A DNA stretch of 64,000 nucleotides, from assembly GCA_032622095.1 (NCBI GenBank), contig CP136066.1, positions 98,911,319 to 98,975,318 of the forward strand. Direction: 5' to 3'. A program made the translations under genes and the position numbers. The DNA comes from Siphonodentalium dalli. Taxonomy: Eukaryota > Mollusca > Scaphopoda > Gadilida > Siphonodentaliidae. Under the pieces are notes generated by a model. The model saw only the letters and a list, made by a program, of their open reading frames with translations. It was not told the DNA's origin and ran no database searches. Shown here piece by piece: positions 11,136-22,995 of the stretch (the first letter of the stretch is position 1; each line of letters starts with the position of its first letter).

Positions 11136-11681
11136 CAGGGGGGGGGGTCGGAAAAATATCAGGCACGTATGCTAATTTTTTCCTTTCGACCCTTGTTGGG
11201 ACCCACCCACCCCCGCGTCCATTATTTTTTTCCATTTTCGGCAGTTTTTTCCCGACCATTCTTTGACACCCATCCCCCTTTTAACACTAAAACAGAGATT
11301 TGCGGGGGGAAATTCACTGTAAACAGCTGTATATGAATTTCCATGCATACTATTTGTCATGGATGTTAACATTGACATGTGAATAGGAACGAGTCATTTT
11401 GGGGTCATTCGGCCAAAAAAACATGGCTGCCAGCGGCCATCTTGGATTGCAAAATTCAATCCATTAGCATGGGCTACAGACTATACTGTTTGTCTGATCA
11501 TCATGAAATTTTTCATTTATGTTAATATTGGCATTCTAAGGTGTTTTGAGCCAAACTCATTGCAAAAACAGTCAAAAAGAGTAAAAGACTTGCAGGGGAA
11601 CAAAATTTGAGTTGCGGGGAAAACAATTTGTTGGTCCCATCGACCCACCCCGGCATACGTGCCCGAAAAAATCCCCCCCTG
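11136..11681. mobile_element. Poly-G-ended DNA element with 7-bp target duplication (546 bp)
   Basis: The left end is cagggggggggg followed by tcggaaaaat and caggcacgtatgc. The right end in reverse complement is caggggggg, atttttt, cgggcacgtatgc. The 7-bp gccattt occurs directly outside both ends (11129-11135 and 11682-11688). The same type of end is seen at 35609-37109, also with a 7-bp duplication. The interior includes an aaacatggctgccagcggcc phrase of the sort tandemly repeated at 60.9-61.4 kb. No transposase is visible, and the superfamily is uncertain (hAT usually gives 8 bp). Confidence 0.75.
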
Positions 11682-11873
11682 GCCATTTCGGAATTTATTT
11701 TGTCATTTTCAGAAACTTTGGCCAAATTTAAAGAATAAAATTATACTGATATAAGAGCCACAACAACTACAACATGGGTCTGTATAATGTATAGCTGACA
11801 TCGCACACCAGTATAAATGAGCAAAGTTTTTTCCTATTATTGAAAACAATGCATAAAGCAATAAAGTGTTGTT

Positions 11874-12162
11874 TATAAGCGAGATAACTGAGTCGCTACC
11901 ATATTGGATCCACCAGCCCCCATTCCGCGGTTTAAGTGCTATACAAGTCAAAGTTCTGGAGTAGCAGTCCATATATGGAGTTTTGAATATTCATGAATTC
12001 AATATATTGAGTTTTGAATATTCATGAATTCCACATATGGAATTCATGAATATTCAGAAGCTCCATATGGAATGCTACTCCAGAACTTTGACATGCAGCA
12101 CTCAAACCGAGGAATGGGGGCTGGATGGATCAAATATGGTAGCGACTCAGTTATTTCTCTTA
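11874..12162. mobile_element. Family C foldback MITE
   Basis: Left arm ataagcgagataactgagtc, gctaccatattggatcca pairs with the right arm ending gactcagttatttctctta. The arms cover most of the element. The centre holds three copies of a gaatattcatgaattc motif and repeated catatatgga palindromes. A sister copy is at 50956-51211 and a more distant one at 20330-20557. No clear target duplication is readable. Confidence 0.85.
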
Positions 12163-12346
12163 TTGATTAAGAAAGGACAACGTACCTACATAGCGGCTAA
12201 TCGTCACCGTTTTGATAAATAATCATGTAAGACTTTTGACAAACTATTATCTAGCTGGTTCGCTGCTAAATATCCTACATACACGTAATAAAATGCGTAT
12301 ATATATTTCAACAAACAGAAAATTATTGAATTTTATGCTCGGAGTT

Positions 12347-13130
12347 GATAATTTGCACTCTTTTCTCAAATTTGACCCCCAAATATATGCATTTGTGATA
12401 ATGTTGTGAGCCCGGATGTCTCACTAGGCTATGGTTATGAGCTCGGATGTCTCAATAGGCTATGGTTATGAGTCTGGATGTCTCATTATAGGCTATGGCT
12501 ATGCATACGGGCCTGGATGTCTCATTAGGCTATGGTTATGAGCCTTGATGTCTCATTAGACTATGGTTATGGGTCTGTATGTCTCATTAGGCAATGATTA
12601 TGAGTCTGGATGTCTTATTAGGCAATGGTTATGGGCCTGGATGTCTCATTAGGCTATGGTTATGAGCTTGATTGTCTGTTTGTCAAATTATAGGTTATCG
12701 ATATGAGCCTGGATGTCTGATTAGGTTATGGTTATGATTGATAATTTGCACTCTTTTCTCAAATTTGACCCCCAAATATATGCATTTGTGATTATGTTGT
12801 GAGCCTGGATGTCTCACTAGGCGATGGTTATGAGCTTGGATGTCTCAGTAGGCTATGGTTATGAGTCTGGATGTCTCATTAGGCTATGGCTATGCATACG
12901 GGCCTGGATGTCTCATTAGGCTATGGTTATGAGCCTTGATGTCTCATTAGACTATGGTTATGGGTCTGGATGTCTCATTAGGCAATGATTATGAGTTTGG
13001 ATGTCTCATTAGGCAATGGTTATGGGCCTGGATGTCTCATTATGCTATGGTTATGAGCCTGGTTGTCTGTTTGTCAAATTATAGGTTATCGATATGAGCC
13101 TGGATGTCTGATTAGGTTATGGTTATGGGC
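12347..13130. repeat. 31-bp minisatellite duplicated as a 393-bp block
   Basis: The unit resembles gagcctggatgtctcattag followed by gctatggttat, about 31 bp, with roughly a dozen degenerate units per block. The array and its leader (gataatttgcactcttttct) are present twice, starting at 12347 and 12740. The whole array therefore duplicated in tandem after the units had diverged: matching variants, such as the ttgtctgtttgtcaaattat unit, occupy the same place in both blocks. Confidence 0.92.
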
Positions 13131-13433
13131 TTCGTTGTCGGTCGCCCGTAGGGCAAAACATTTGTAATATTTCTCAAACTTTTCGCCATATAAGTACCTT
13201 TTCTGACAATTTTATTGGTCGGCATCCATTCAAACTTCACAATGTCCCAATTTAATTATATATGTAACAATATTTCTGAAATATTACCTGACAAACGCTA
13301 TTTAAATGATTAAACTAAACAAGAGTTGACTAAACAAGACAGTGTCATTGCCAAAGCCCATATCTGGGCTTCCAGCACTCTTACATAGGGTCCAAATATG
13401 GGCTTTCAGCACTGAACCAGCTAGACAAACACG

Positions 13434-13549
13434 GGCGAGCGACTACTGATTAACCGTTGTCGACAGTACTAGTATTAGAGTTCAGTGTACAGGCGAGCGA
13501 CTACTGATTAACCGTTGTCGACAGTACTAGTATTAGAGTTCAGTGTATT
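13434..13549. repeat. 58-bp perfect tandem duplication
   Basis: The segment starting ggcgagcgactactgattaa recurs at 13434 and 13492 with no visible difference over 58 bp. It contains the palindromes gtcgac and actagt. Its identity suggests a recent event. Confidence 0.95.
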
Positions 13550-15734
13550 TTGAAAGGTGCATATTGCTGAGTATATGATTGAAACTTTGTGGCTAAACGT
13601 GTTGCTAATTGAACTTTTCTTTGGCAATTTTCGAAAACAATGTCTGGCGGCTCTGGCTATTAGTTAATTTTTGCCTCAGACAACGTGAACACAGCTTGAT
13701 TGTACTGAAGTATTCAGATTTATCAAAAAACCTCGAAAATGGCCACATTTTCTTAACAACATTGGCCACCATTTCCTATCGCATTTACCATGAGCTAACA
13801 ACGCAATAGCATTCGACCAGGACCAGTTTACCCCACCCATAACCGCATTGAGGTGAAACGAAAATACAACACGGCCGTGTTGGCTAAGATCTGGTTATAT
13901 AAAGCGATTCGTTATATATTTTGGACAAAGCATTGCATGTCATGTCGATATTCAATACAATTCTTATAAACGTATATATGGTTTACAGAAAAATACACAT
14001 CATGTAGACCGATATCCCAGATTAGCATTAAATTAGACAAACATTAAATTTAAACAGTATATGCACAGAAGTACATCTAAGAGCATTTGACGAAACCACT
14101 ATATTTTGAACAAAAGGGGTTCAAAATAATCAAATGCAAGCGTCAGTCCTTGTGATACAAGGAAAGAAATATATACACTCTAATATCATATATGTATGCG
14201 ATTTTTTATCATTCCCCGTGGATGTGTGCCGACCACGTCGGCGTCGATATGGATCTATATGACTTCCTCATGCATGCATGCAGAATGTGCAATGCACATG
14301 GAGTTCAAGAATACGTAGGCGAAACAGACAAGCGCAAGGTGTGGCGACCCAAACAATCTATAAAGGTATATGCATGGAACATTATCTATGTCAAAAAGGG
14401 GCAGAACTCTGACAGAATTATAATATCGAGCCGCAGGTATACATATTGCAAATCTCAGCATGCCAGAAACAATCCACATCCCTAAAAGTTTGAATCATAT
14501 TTAATCAAAACTGAATATATAGAAGACCACACCGCGAACCTCCGGAATTCAGGAACACAAAAACCGAACGACGTATGCACAGATGTGGACGCCAATTCCT
14601 TTCAATATTTTCCAGCGGACAACATTCAGCTTCAATGTGGTCTTCAGAATACTTGACATATATACATATTGGTCAAATAAGTCTTCAATAATAGAAGAAA
14701 CGTGCGGCTGAGTCACCAAATTCTAATATGGGAAAGCAGATTGTTTATTACGGTAAGGTAAATATAACTAATTATACGTTGTCCCCAGTATAGAAATCGG
14801 TTTAAATATTAGTCACCCACTTATGATTCCCTGAACATTTCCGACGACCGGTCACCCAAAGTCAAGTTGGAAATATTTAGCCTTCATTTTGGTCGTAAAA
14901 CCTTGATAAAAACCCACGGTGACCAGCGTCTGCAGTGACAGCTGTCCCGCAGAAACGGCAATCGCACGTCCGGAATGGCAAATTTTATAGCCACTGTTTA
15001 TGGGGGTCATTACTGAAGCAACAAGCCCGATTGGATTTCCAGCGGTCACGCAGTGTGACACTGATGAATAATTTCAATTTTAGCCACCCATCAATTTTTT
15101 TTCTCACACTCTAAAAAAGATTTGGATCTAAATTTGTTGCGAGAATATCATTTTCGACCGTCTGCTGTCGGATGGGGTCTGCGCGGCAGACATTAGCACG
15201 TCCGAGGGTCATAACATCTCACCCTGCCACGATAACGCTTTCGTGTCCCATTTTATTTGCTTATAAATATTCTAACTAAAATATCATAATTCCGACGCAG
15301 ATATTCGGTGTCTCGTCTCGTGCGATTTGTTCAGATCTTGTCTATACTGACCATGAACGAACGCTGGATAATTCTTGAACATTATTTTAGATTAGATCAT
15401 GTCATGAATCTACTCTGGCTTACGCCCGCATATAGATAATATTCCACCAGTACAAAACCTGTGAACTTTTTGATGTTCTGACTCGTTCTGACAGGGAACT
15501 ATATAACATTGAACAAACAAGGCAGGGAATATATTTCTTGGTTAAAACTTGTTTCTCAAAAATCTACCTCACATTAGGGGGTGGTGGTCCCAGCTCGAGA
15601 TTGCATGCATTTCTTTGACTTTTGTGAGCCAATATCACAATAAACATTGAAATAATTACCAAGGAGAAATTCAATAATTTTATAAGCGACGCAAAGCAAA
15701 ATCGTCCACAAAGTCACTTAAATAGTGCAATTTT
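13550..15734. other. Non-coding stretch
   Basis: No gene family is recognised. A weak inverted pair agaagaccaca (14521) / tgtggtcttc (14636) bounds a 126-bp segment. A 69-codon minus-strand frame at 14852-15061 is somewhat GC-richer than its flanks but matches nothing I know. Confidence 0.5.
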
Positions 15735-15920
15735 GAGTTGGGACCTTCACCTACAACGAAGTACATTATTAAGGAACGGGTAATACTAAGAAATATATGC
15801 GTTATTTTATCGACTTTATAAGGTTCCCTGTCAAAACTTCCAAAAGTTCATAGGTTTTGTTGGAATATGATCTATATGGGCGTTAAACAGATTAGAGATT
15901 CATGGCATGATCTAGTTTTA
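15735..15920 (+). mobile_element. Family H dispersed repeat
   Basis: It shares gggaccttcacctacaa, tacattattaagga, attccctgtca-like text and agattcatggcatgatct with 29826-30030. The two copies differ by many substitutions, so this is an old repeat of unknown class. Confidence 0.65.
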
Positions 15921-16207
15921 GATAATTTATTATTTGTAAGAATGACCATTCGTTGTTGGGTTTTTTTTTTTAAATTTGTTGTTTTTAGACCAAACGTCGA
16001 ATATTTTCCCATACTTTCGGCCAAACGACTAAAAAAACAATTTGTTGGAAATGTCCAGCATCAGAGAGTGCATGTTAGATTAGAAATGTCCAACTCTTGG
16101 AACGTTTGAGGCATAAATTTTCCCAACGCAAAGGGGACGGTGCAAATAATATTATGCGCTGGATTGTGTATCAATAGGTGGAGTGTTCCTGCGCCGAACA
16201 CCCTTAA

Positions 16208-16630
16208 GGGTACGTGCATATATACGCTGGCAAGTTTGCACGGTGTGTTTTGCGGGCATTTTCTCACGGAAACCCCAATGGTTCCAGAATACGAAAGGCA
16301 ACATGCATATAAAATGCATATTTTACCAAATCTAACGTCATAAAAAGTAAACTTTCGGTAGTTCCACATTTAATGGTGCTACTAACTCATTGCCTTAAAA
16401 TACATGTACGATTCATTCTTGCGATATTATTGCATGCTATCTACATGCAAATTTCGATAATAGCTACTATAGTTGAACTACTTATTTTTTACTTCTCATG
16501 TAGTTAGCTGTGATACAGATGCAATTCATAAGCATTTTTTCATTCGGTTTCTGGCACATTGTAGCTTTCTCTACCGAAATGACTGCACAATAATGCCTGG
16601 GAAATTTGCGAGTGAATGAACGTATATACC
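16208..16630. mobile_element. Family D foldback MITE, 423 bp, TTAA-flanked
   Basis: It lies between TTAA at 16204-16207 and TTAA at 16631-16634. The left end is gggtacgtgcatatatacgc and the right end closes tgaatgaacgtatatacc. Its length is identical to the 7196 copy. A short loop separates arms that contain gttccacatttaatggtgct and its diverged complement. Confidence 0.88.
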
Positions 16631-17809
16631 TTAACAGTAGACGGCTGTGATTATTATTACATCGATTATATATAGAAGAAATTTGATTTTCTTAAATATA
16701 GTCTATTGATTTATAACTGCGACAAAATTATTCTAAGTCGGATAGATCTAAGAAATTCTTACAGGATACACACCTTATATACAAATTACACACATACTGA
16801 TTTTGGCACCTGCCATGCATCCCAACCCAATTACACACGCCATGCACTTCTTGTCAATGTACATATATGTTAAACTTGTATGATCTTGTTCGTCGTAAAC
16901 AATATTTATTCCCAATACAAAAAAAGTTTAATAAGTCAACAAAATCTTAGTGGATGGTTATGGTGGTTGGAATGGGGCGAGACAACAGTCTATATGGCTT
17001 TTTTGTAAGTCCTATATATATAGTTCTCCCAAATCAATCAAATGTCCCTAACGACACATAACAAGGCCGTTCGGTGTGAGTCATGCAGGCGGAAATTTTT
17101 GTTGATTTGTAACTTAGATAACTCAGTGATAAATTTAGTAGATCACACTCAACACAGATAGCAAGAAATAAGATCAGAAGTGGAGTGGGGTGGGGTGAGA
17201 TTTGGGAATTAAGGATAACCAACGAAATGAAAGGACAGTAGTTAGATTTATGATCTTTCTTCTTTGTCTTCGCCATTGTGTTAAATTCTATGTATGACAT
17301 GATTGTTAACCGAGGGCGGGGCTTATTAAAATTTTGTAACTTGTCCCCAATCCCTTTTGTATCGTGCTTCAGTTACAAATAAAATATGTTTAAAGTAATA
17401 GTAATCGTTCCTTTATATATAATCGTTCTTTAGAGTATACATTGTACAATGCGCTTTGTTATCTGTTCCCGTGTATGAAGTTGGGAATGGAGAGTGGGTT
17501 TCTAAATGACACAACTGCCATGATAGTTCTGACAATGCTGACATAGTGAACTTTGTGACAGAGGTCTCCAAGATAACAAACTCATGGCCATCTGTTATTA
17601 TTTTCATAACTTCTGTGGACACCACAAACTATTTAATAATTGAATATCAGTCATAACAGCTGTATAAAACGTCTGCCCTTGAAAAAGATATGACGAAGAT
17701 CAATTTCAAGAACATCACCTGCTCTATACAATGCGTTAGATGATATTGTAGAACATAGGAAATATAGCGAGAATTGAGAGGTTTCGCAAACTGGAGGAGA
17801 GAATTAAGA
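16631..17809. other. No recognised feature
   Basis: AT-rich sequence with short random open frames. I see no repeat shared with the rest of the window. Confidence 0.5.
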
Positions 17810-18105
17810 CCACCTTTCCATGACCGGAGCTTCCTGAAATTTTGCGAAAACACCGTGTCAATGCATTCACTTATAAAATCTCCCGTATAGGGATCCTCGC
17901 ATATATATAAGAGAATGCATTGGTCTAACAGTATTTATACCTTGGCCTTGAAAGGCAGTGAAAATCCGAAACCGCAATCATAATTACGGATATGGAAAAA
18001 CGACAACTGATAGAAAGAAAGCAAATTGTAGGGAACTCGCATATATACGAAAATGCATTGACACAGGGTCTTCGCAAAATTTCAGGAAGCTCCAGTCATG
18101 AAAAG
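17810..18105. mobile_element. Family G-related inverted repeat
   Basis: Left arm catgaccggagcttcctgaa, attttgcgaaaacac pairs with right arm cttcgcaaaatttcaggaag, ctccagtcatg. Inside and at the edges occurs gagaatgcattg, preceded by a tcgcatata string. This motif also ends the family G copies at 27568 and 39959. The arms are about 75 bp with a spacer of about 140 bp. Confidence 0.7.
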
Positions 18106-18184
18106 GGTATACAGTTATGCCCCTTGGGGTACATTTAAGGTAATAAAATATATTCCATTCTAGTTTATGATTGCGTTGAACATC

Positions 18185-18535
18185 AGTACTTTCCTCCTGC
18201 TAACGCAAGCGTTCACAATTATTACCAAAATCTTAACACTAGTGTAACACTAGTAGCGTTCAATATTGCCCATTTGAACGCGAATTTAGCGTTTAATATC
18301 TGTTGCATGTGTTCTGAACATCATTAGGCGTTCAAATATTGAACACTAGTGTTAACTTTATTGTACACTGATGTGTTGAACACCAGTGTTATAAGTTGAA
18401 CACTGGCGTTAAGATCGGAACAACAGTGTTACAGAACATTTGAACGCTATAGTGTTAACATATTTGAACACAAGTGTTTAATATTGAACACATGAACGCG
18501 TTCAATATATGTTGCAATTTTAGTGTTCAAAAACG
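18185..18535. repeat. Dense cluster of degenerate gaacac/gtgtt palindromes
   Basis: Over 350 bp, short dyads of the form ttgaacactagtgttaac, gaacaccagtgttat, gaacactggcgttaag, gaacgctatagtgttaac and gaacacaagtgttt recur about every 20-40 bp. They are not a strict tandem array, because spacing and sequence vary, but the motif density is far above background. The function is unknown. Confidence 0.7.
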
Positions 18536-18540
18536 ACATT

Positions 18541-18690
18541 TATAATACTAGGGATTATTTATCGTACATATGCCTATTACATGTATTTTATTTTAATGTG
18601 TAACTATTCATGTATTAACTGCTATTTGCAACTGCCTCCATTTGTGTATTGCAATAAATCATCTTATCTTATCTTATCTTATATATGCGA
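18541..18690 (+). mobile_element. LINE 3' tail (CR1/L2-like) with cttat repeats
   Basis: The sequence ends with gtattgcaataaatcatctt and several cttat repeats. A polyadenylation-like aataaa followed by a short tandem repeat instead of poly-A is typical of CR1 and L2 type retrotransposons. Only the last part remains, and no reverse transcriptase is present upstream. Confidence 0.6.
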
Positions 18691-18881
18691 AAGGTGATTA
18701 ATCTTAGACGATTAAGCATGACCTTCATGAGTCTTTCCGAGACAATATGTACACTTTCTTTACCAGAAAATAAATTGATCGTACTCATGAGGCAACTAAT
18801 ATGACGATTTGATAAAGAGCGTCCATGTTTCCCAATGGCGGACTAGAATAAAGAGCGTTATCAATTGTGACTCGTTTTACT

Positions 18882-19605
18882 CGTTGTCCCCCGACGTTTC
18901 CGTCGGAGGACTATAGAAATGACCCTCGTCCGTCCGTCCGTCCGTGTGTCCGTGTGTCCGTCCGTGCGTCCGTGTGTCCGTGCGTCCGTGCGCCCGAGAT
19001 CGGGTACCTTCATGGTGTAATCAACTCCTCCTACAGTTTTAAACGTAGAGATTTGAAACTCTGGGATATTGTTCCTAACATGTTGGTGATTTGCAACATC
19101 TATATAGCTAATCAAAAATATAATTTTTTCCATATTTTTGGGGGGGTATTCGACTTAGAAAATTTGGAACATTTTTGCCTTTTGGATGAGATTGGGTACC
19201 TTCATGGTGTAATCAACTCCTCCTACAGTTTTAAATGTAGAGATTTGAAACTCTGGGATATTGTTCCTAACATGTTGGTGATTTGCAACATCTATATAGC
19301 TAATAAAAAATATCATTTGTTCCATATTTTTGGGGGGTTTTCGACTTAGAAAATTTGGAATTTTTTTGCCTTTTGGATGAGATTGGGTATCTTCATGGTG
19401 TAATCAACTCCTCCTACAGTTTTAAATGTAGAGATTTGAAACTTTGGGATATTGTTCCTAACATGTTGGTGATTTGCAACATCTATATAGCTAATATTAT
19501 TTTTATGGAGTTATTAACCCTTTTCGACTTCGAAAATTTCAACATTGTTTTTTAATTTCTTTAACAAAGCGGCATCGACTTGCCATGTTGTCGGGGGACA
19601 CTGTG
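18882..19605. repeat. Inverted-end cassette with tccg microsatellite and 191-bp triplet array
   Basis: The left boundary is gttgtcccccgacg with its own small hairpin (ccgacgtttccgtcgg), then a (tccg)n/(tgtccg)n tract at about 18927-18990. Three units of 192 and 191 bp follow, starting at 18996, 19188 and 19379, each opening gagat(c/t)gggtaccttcatgg. The right boundary gttgtcgggggac mirrors the left. Two long frames read through the units only because the repeat lacks stops. A similar design is seen at 36205-36740. Confidence 0.85.
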
Positions 19606-20329
19606 GTCTGCTGACCTTTTATTTTCAATGTAAACTGATGGATTCTTTTGTTGAGGTTCACCATGTCTGTACAAAATGAGTTATTTCCCAATCTTCTTTT
19701 GCCTGGTATAAGGTGAACATTGGTTTAGGACATATTGATTAATTCTGTGTCACATCGATCGGGTCGTGCATATATGTACTTTATTATATAGATAATGCAT
19801 GGCTTGCAGTTGACTGTGCCAACTATTAGTCCGAGAGGGAGGATAGTTCACGAGTGAACTATTCCTCGTCGATGCACTATTTTGGAATAGTCAAGACAAT
19901 TTTAAGGCATGTATTCTTTATTATACATTGTGTGTCAATTCTTACACAATTTCTGTGTCTGATTTTGTAACATTTTTATTTACCGTGAATTTTGGAAATC
20001 GGTATCAGATTTACAATTTACGGTAATCTGTTGACGATGACAGGGGAGCATACCTATGTTATTAGTTACACCAAACAGCATAATTTCATGATTCATGCAT
20101 TATTTCTATAACGAACGTCGTTATATTTTGCAAAGACATTTTGGCAATATTCCAAACGTAAATTGTTTATCTTCGATTAAAACGGAAAAGTAAGTTCTAA
20201 ATAAAGTTCACTGGCATTACAAAATTAGGACCTTCCGATTGACAACTAAACGGACAAACTATTAAATACAATGTATAGCTATGATCGGACATTTGTAAGA
20301 TCATTAAAATTAAATGATATACCGATATA
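19606..20329. other. No recognised feature
   Basis: AT-rich, no gene-like frame, and no copy elsewhere in the window. Confidence 0.5.
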
Positions 20330-20557
20330 TGCCCTATCACTAACACGCGGCCATTTTGGATCCATCAGGTCCGGTTCCGTTGTGTTACTTAACTTTCCAT
20401 ATATGGAAGTCATGAATAATTAAAAACTCCATATATGGAAATGTTACTCCAAAACCTGATGCACTGAAACCACGGAACCGGTGATGGATTAATCTATGAA
20501 ACCATGGAACCGGACCTGGTGGATCCAAAATGGCCGCGAGTTTAGTGGTATAGGGCA
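20330..20557. mobile_element. Family C-related foldback MITE
   Basis: Ends tgccctatcactaacacgcg and the complementary agtttagtggtatagggca bound the element. The next inner block, ggccattttggatcca, is also inverted. The centre holds paired catatatgga palindromes, as in the copies at 11874 and 50956, but the outer ends differ, so it is a subfamily. It ends 12 bp before the long-armed element at 20570. Confidence 0.85.
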
Positions 20558-20569
20558 CATTGCAACAAT

Positions 20570-21262
20570 GGCTGCGGACACACGTACCACAGTAGCGATG
20601 GCATCGTAGGTGTGACAATTTATTATTGTGGAGTTTGGTGACAATTGGTCGTCATATTTCTGTGCCATAGCTAGTAATGTTGCCCGCTGAGTTTCCGCAC
20701 AATGAGTCGAATGGACCCATTGCGTTTCACCAAGGTTGATCTCTACTCATTAACGTTTTGCTACATTGTATTCTCTACGATATATATAATTGCACGATCA
20801 ATCATCCATAATTGTGTTTGACCGTGGCAATCCCTCATTCACTCACATATCATGCACGAAGTATGGTTTGTTGGTATGATCACAATTCATGTTTATCCAC
20901 TTATATTAATTTCATGCGTATTAAGATAGTTCCCCAATTGCGTTTTTTTATTTTGCGACGTTTAGTTCTACGCATAATTCTGCTAATATTATCATGTGGG
21001 CCGATGAAGCTGTGTCGGAACTGTTGTAGTAAATGCATCTGCCAGAAAGTATTTGGAATAAATAAAGCGAACTATACAAGTACCAAAAACAAGAAAAATG
21101 TTGATTATAACGGACTTTGGATGACTCATTGTGCGAATATGCAGCGAGCGACATGCCTTGCTATGGCATATTAATTATGACAACCAATTGTCACCAAACT
21201 CCACCATAAAAAAATGTCACACCTACTATGCCATCGCTACTGTGATACGTGTGTCCGCAGCC
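20570..21262. mobile_element. Element with about 140-bp terminal inverted repeats (693 bp)
   Basis: Left arm ggctgcggacacacgtacca is matched by the right arm reading acacgtgtgtccgcagcc in reverse. Pairing continues through gtagcgatggcatcgtaggt, ggagtttggtgacaattggt, gccatagc and gcacaatgagtc, ending near 20712 and 21121. The 410-bp core holds only a 120-codon frame without motifs. A non-autonomous DNA transposon is likely; the class is unknown and no target duplication was found. Confidence 0.85.
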
Positions 21263-22321
21263 AATGTATATAGTTTAAGATTCGACGTGTATTCAGTCGA
21301 ACTGGGTATGTTACTATAAGTAGAAAAAGAATAGTAGGTGAGTAGGAATCATACTGAGGTACTATCATTAAATATAGCAGTGTACAGCCAATCAGAACGC
21401 GAGAAAGTCACGTGCATTATACTTTACTACCATAACGTATCAGAAAGGCTCGTATAATTTATATAGAGACACATATAGAGGGGCGGTTGTGGCGAGGGGG
21501 GGGGGGGGGGCAGTGGAGCGCGTTACAAGCCCTTTGGACTCTGTCAGGCTTTTTCAGAGAATATAAATCCTGCATGGATCTGCATTTCGTTCCCTCCAAA
21601 TAATACACAAAACTGAATTGGGTGGTTCATATGTATGAGCCATGTTAAAACTAAACATCAATATAGTGCCATGAATCTCCAAATTAATGCACATAAGGAA
21701 AACATGCAAATTAATGCACACAAGGAAAACATGTGCACACATGGGCGTTATTGTTTTCATTATTTTTTAGAAAACAAGTTTACTATTCAGATGAATATAA
21801 TTATACAATCACAAAGGCCCAAGTTGGACATTAACTTTTTCCCATCACATCATCATCATTTTTATTGCGGAACAAGTCTGACGACCATTGGTTCCATTAT
21901 TCATTTATTATAAGTAAATACAGCGCTATAATAATCAGTCATATTCATATTTCTTTTCTTTTTGTAGAAGAAAGATTCACTCATTGTTTTGAAATCGTCC
22001 ACAACGGGCTTTTATTGGAAATTTTCCAGCATTTGGTATGAAATATACTCTCAACTGTCAGCCCAATGGATGCAAATGTTCATTCCCAGCTTTGAAACTT
22101 GCTATGAGGTGTAGTATAGGTGAAGTTGAGAGTTGCACCTTGGACCCCTCGCCGAACAGTGACTCCCTTTCGCCACGTCCTTGGGTGAGATCTACAACAA
22201 CCACATTGAAATTTGAGCCGACAATATATGAGCTATTCGTCATCATCTCATGGACCTTGCTATCAGGGACGTTGCGAAAGGGGTGGTGTGTCTCACACCA
22301 ACTTTGCAGCCATGTCAAAAT
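21263..22321. other. No gene; includes a G-run
   Basis: A run of 14 or more G lies at about 21497-21510. A short direct repeat, aaattaatgcacataaggaa and its copy, lies at 21679-21730. The 149-codon frame from 22038 ends inside the family I relic and is not credible as a gene. Confidence 0.6.
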
Positions 22322-22690
22322 TGTCAATTTTGAAATGTCATGTCTGACACAACAGCAGTTGGAAATTTCACACCAAAAATATGTTAATTGTACGCACAGA
22401 TTGATTTTCCATTCAGAAATTAGTGGACAATTTTGTTCTTTAGACCAACAGTCAGCGGCAGTTGCATATTTCCTACTTTTGATCTAAAATGACACAGTGT
22501 CATACTTTAGGATAAAATGACCTTTAGTTGGATGGAATTCAATGTTCAACCGTGTAGAAGGGCGGTGCCAGGATTGAAATTTCCAACAGTTTGACAACTT
22601 GCGGTACCAGTTGGACAAAGTGAGGGGTGAAAATAGATTGGGGAGGGGTGCAGTTGGGAATTTCAAGAATCCCCCCAAACGGGGACACTC
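22322..22690. mobile_element. Family I hAT-like MITE relic
   Basis: It contains tgtcatgtctgacacaac, gttggaaatttcacacc, ggtgccaggattgaaatttc and gaggggtgcagttggg, and closes with aaacggggac. All are shared with 53099-53399 and 3225-3530. The terminal cagggac is not preserved. Confidence 0.6.
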
Positions 22691-22995
22691 TAGCCATGCA
22701 CTACCGCTTGCCTCACACATCTATATAATATACACACACTGACCGTTCGTTTGGTTACATAACAGACATTTTCCATAAATTATAGGCTTGGTAATCTGGA
22801 AACCACCATGTCATCGCCCGTTCACTGGCGTACGGCCGTATTTACCGCGAGCGATAACGACCGAGTTAACAAATGCCTGTTGTCGGCGTATACCTATTCA
22901 ATTAATGAATATATGGCCACTGACCTTTATTAGTACGTATGACTTATGTATACTTGACCCCCTAGTAAATAATATGTGCTGTCCAACAACACTTA

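Noticed and set aside
14852-15061. 69-codon minus-strand frame as an exon
   Set aside because: The sequence is plausible but there is no good splice site, no motif and no second copy to judge.
18300-18480. Steroid hormone response elements
   Set aside because: The half-site resemblance is loose and the central spacing is wrong. Reported only as a dyad cluster.
18867-19349. 160-codon frame across the 191-bp array
   Set aside because: It is the translation of the tandem units and a tccg microsatellite.
20812-21174. 120-codon frame as a transposase inside the long-armed element
   Set aside because: No catalytic or zinc-finger pattern, and it runs into the right terminal repeat.
22038-22487. 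149-codon frame
   Set aside because: It ends inside a family I repeat and carries no recognisable domain.
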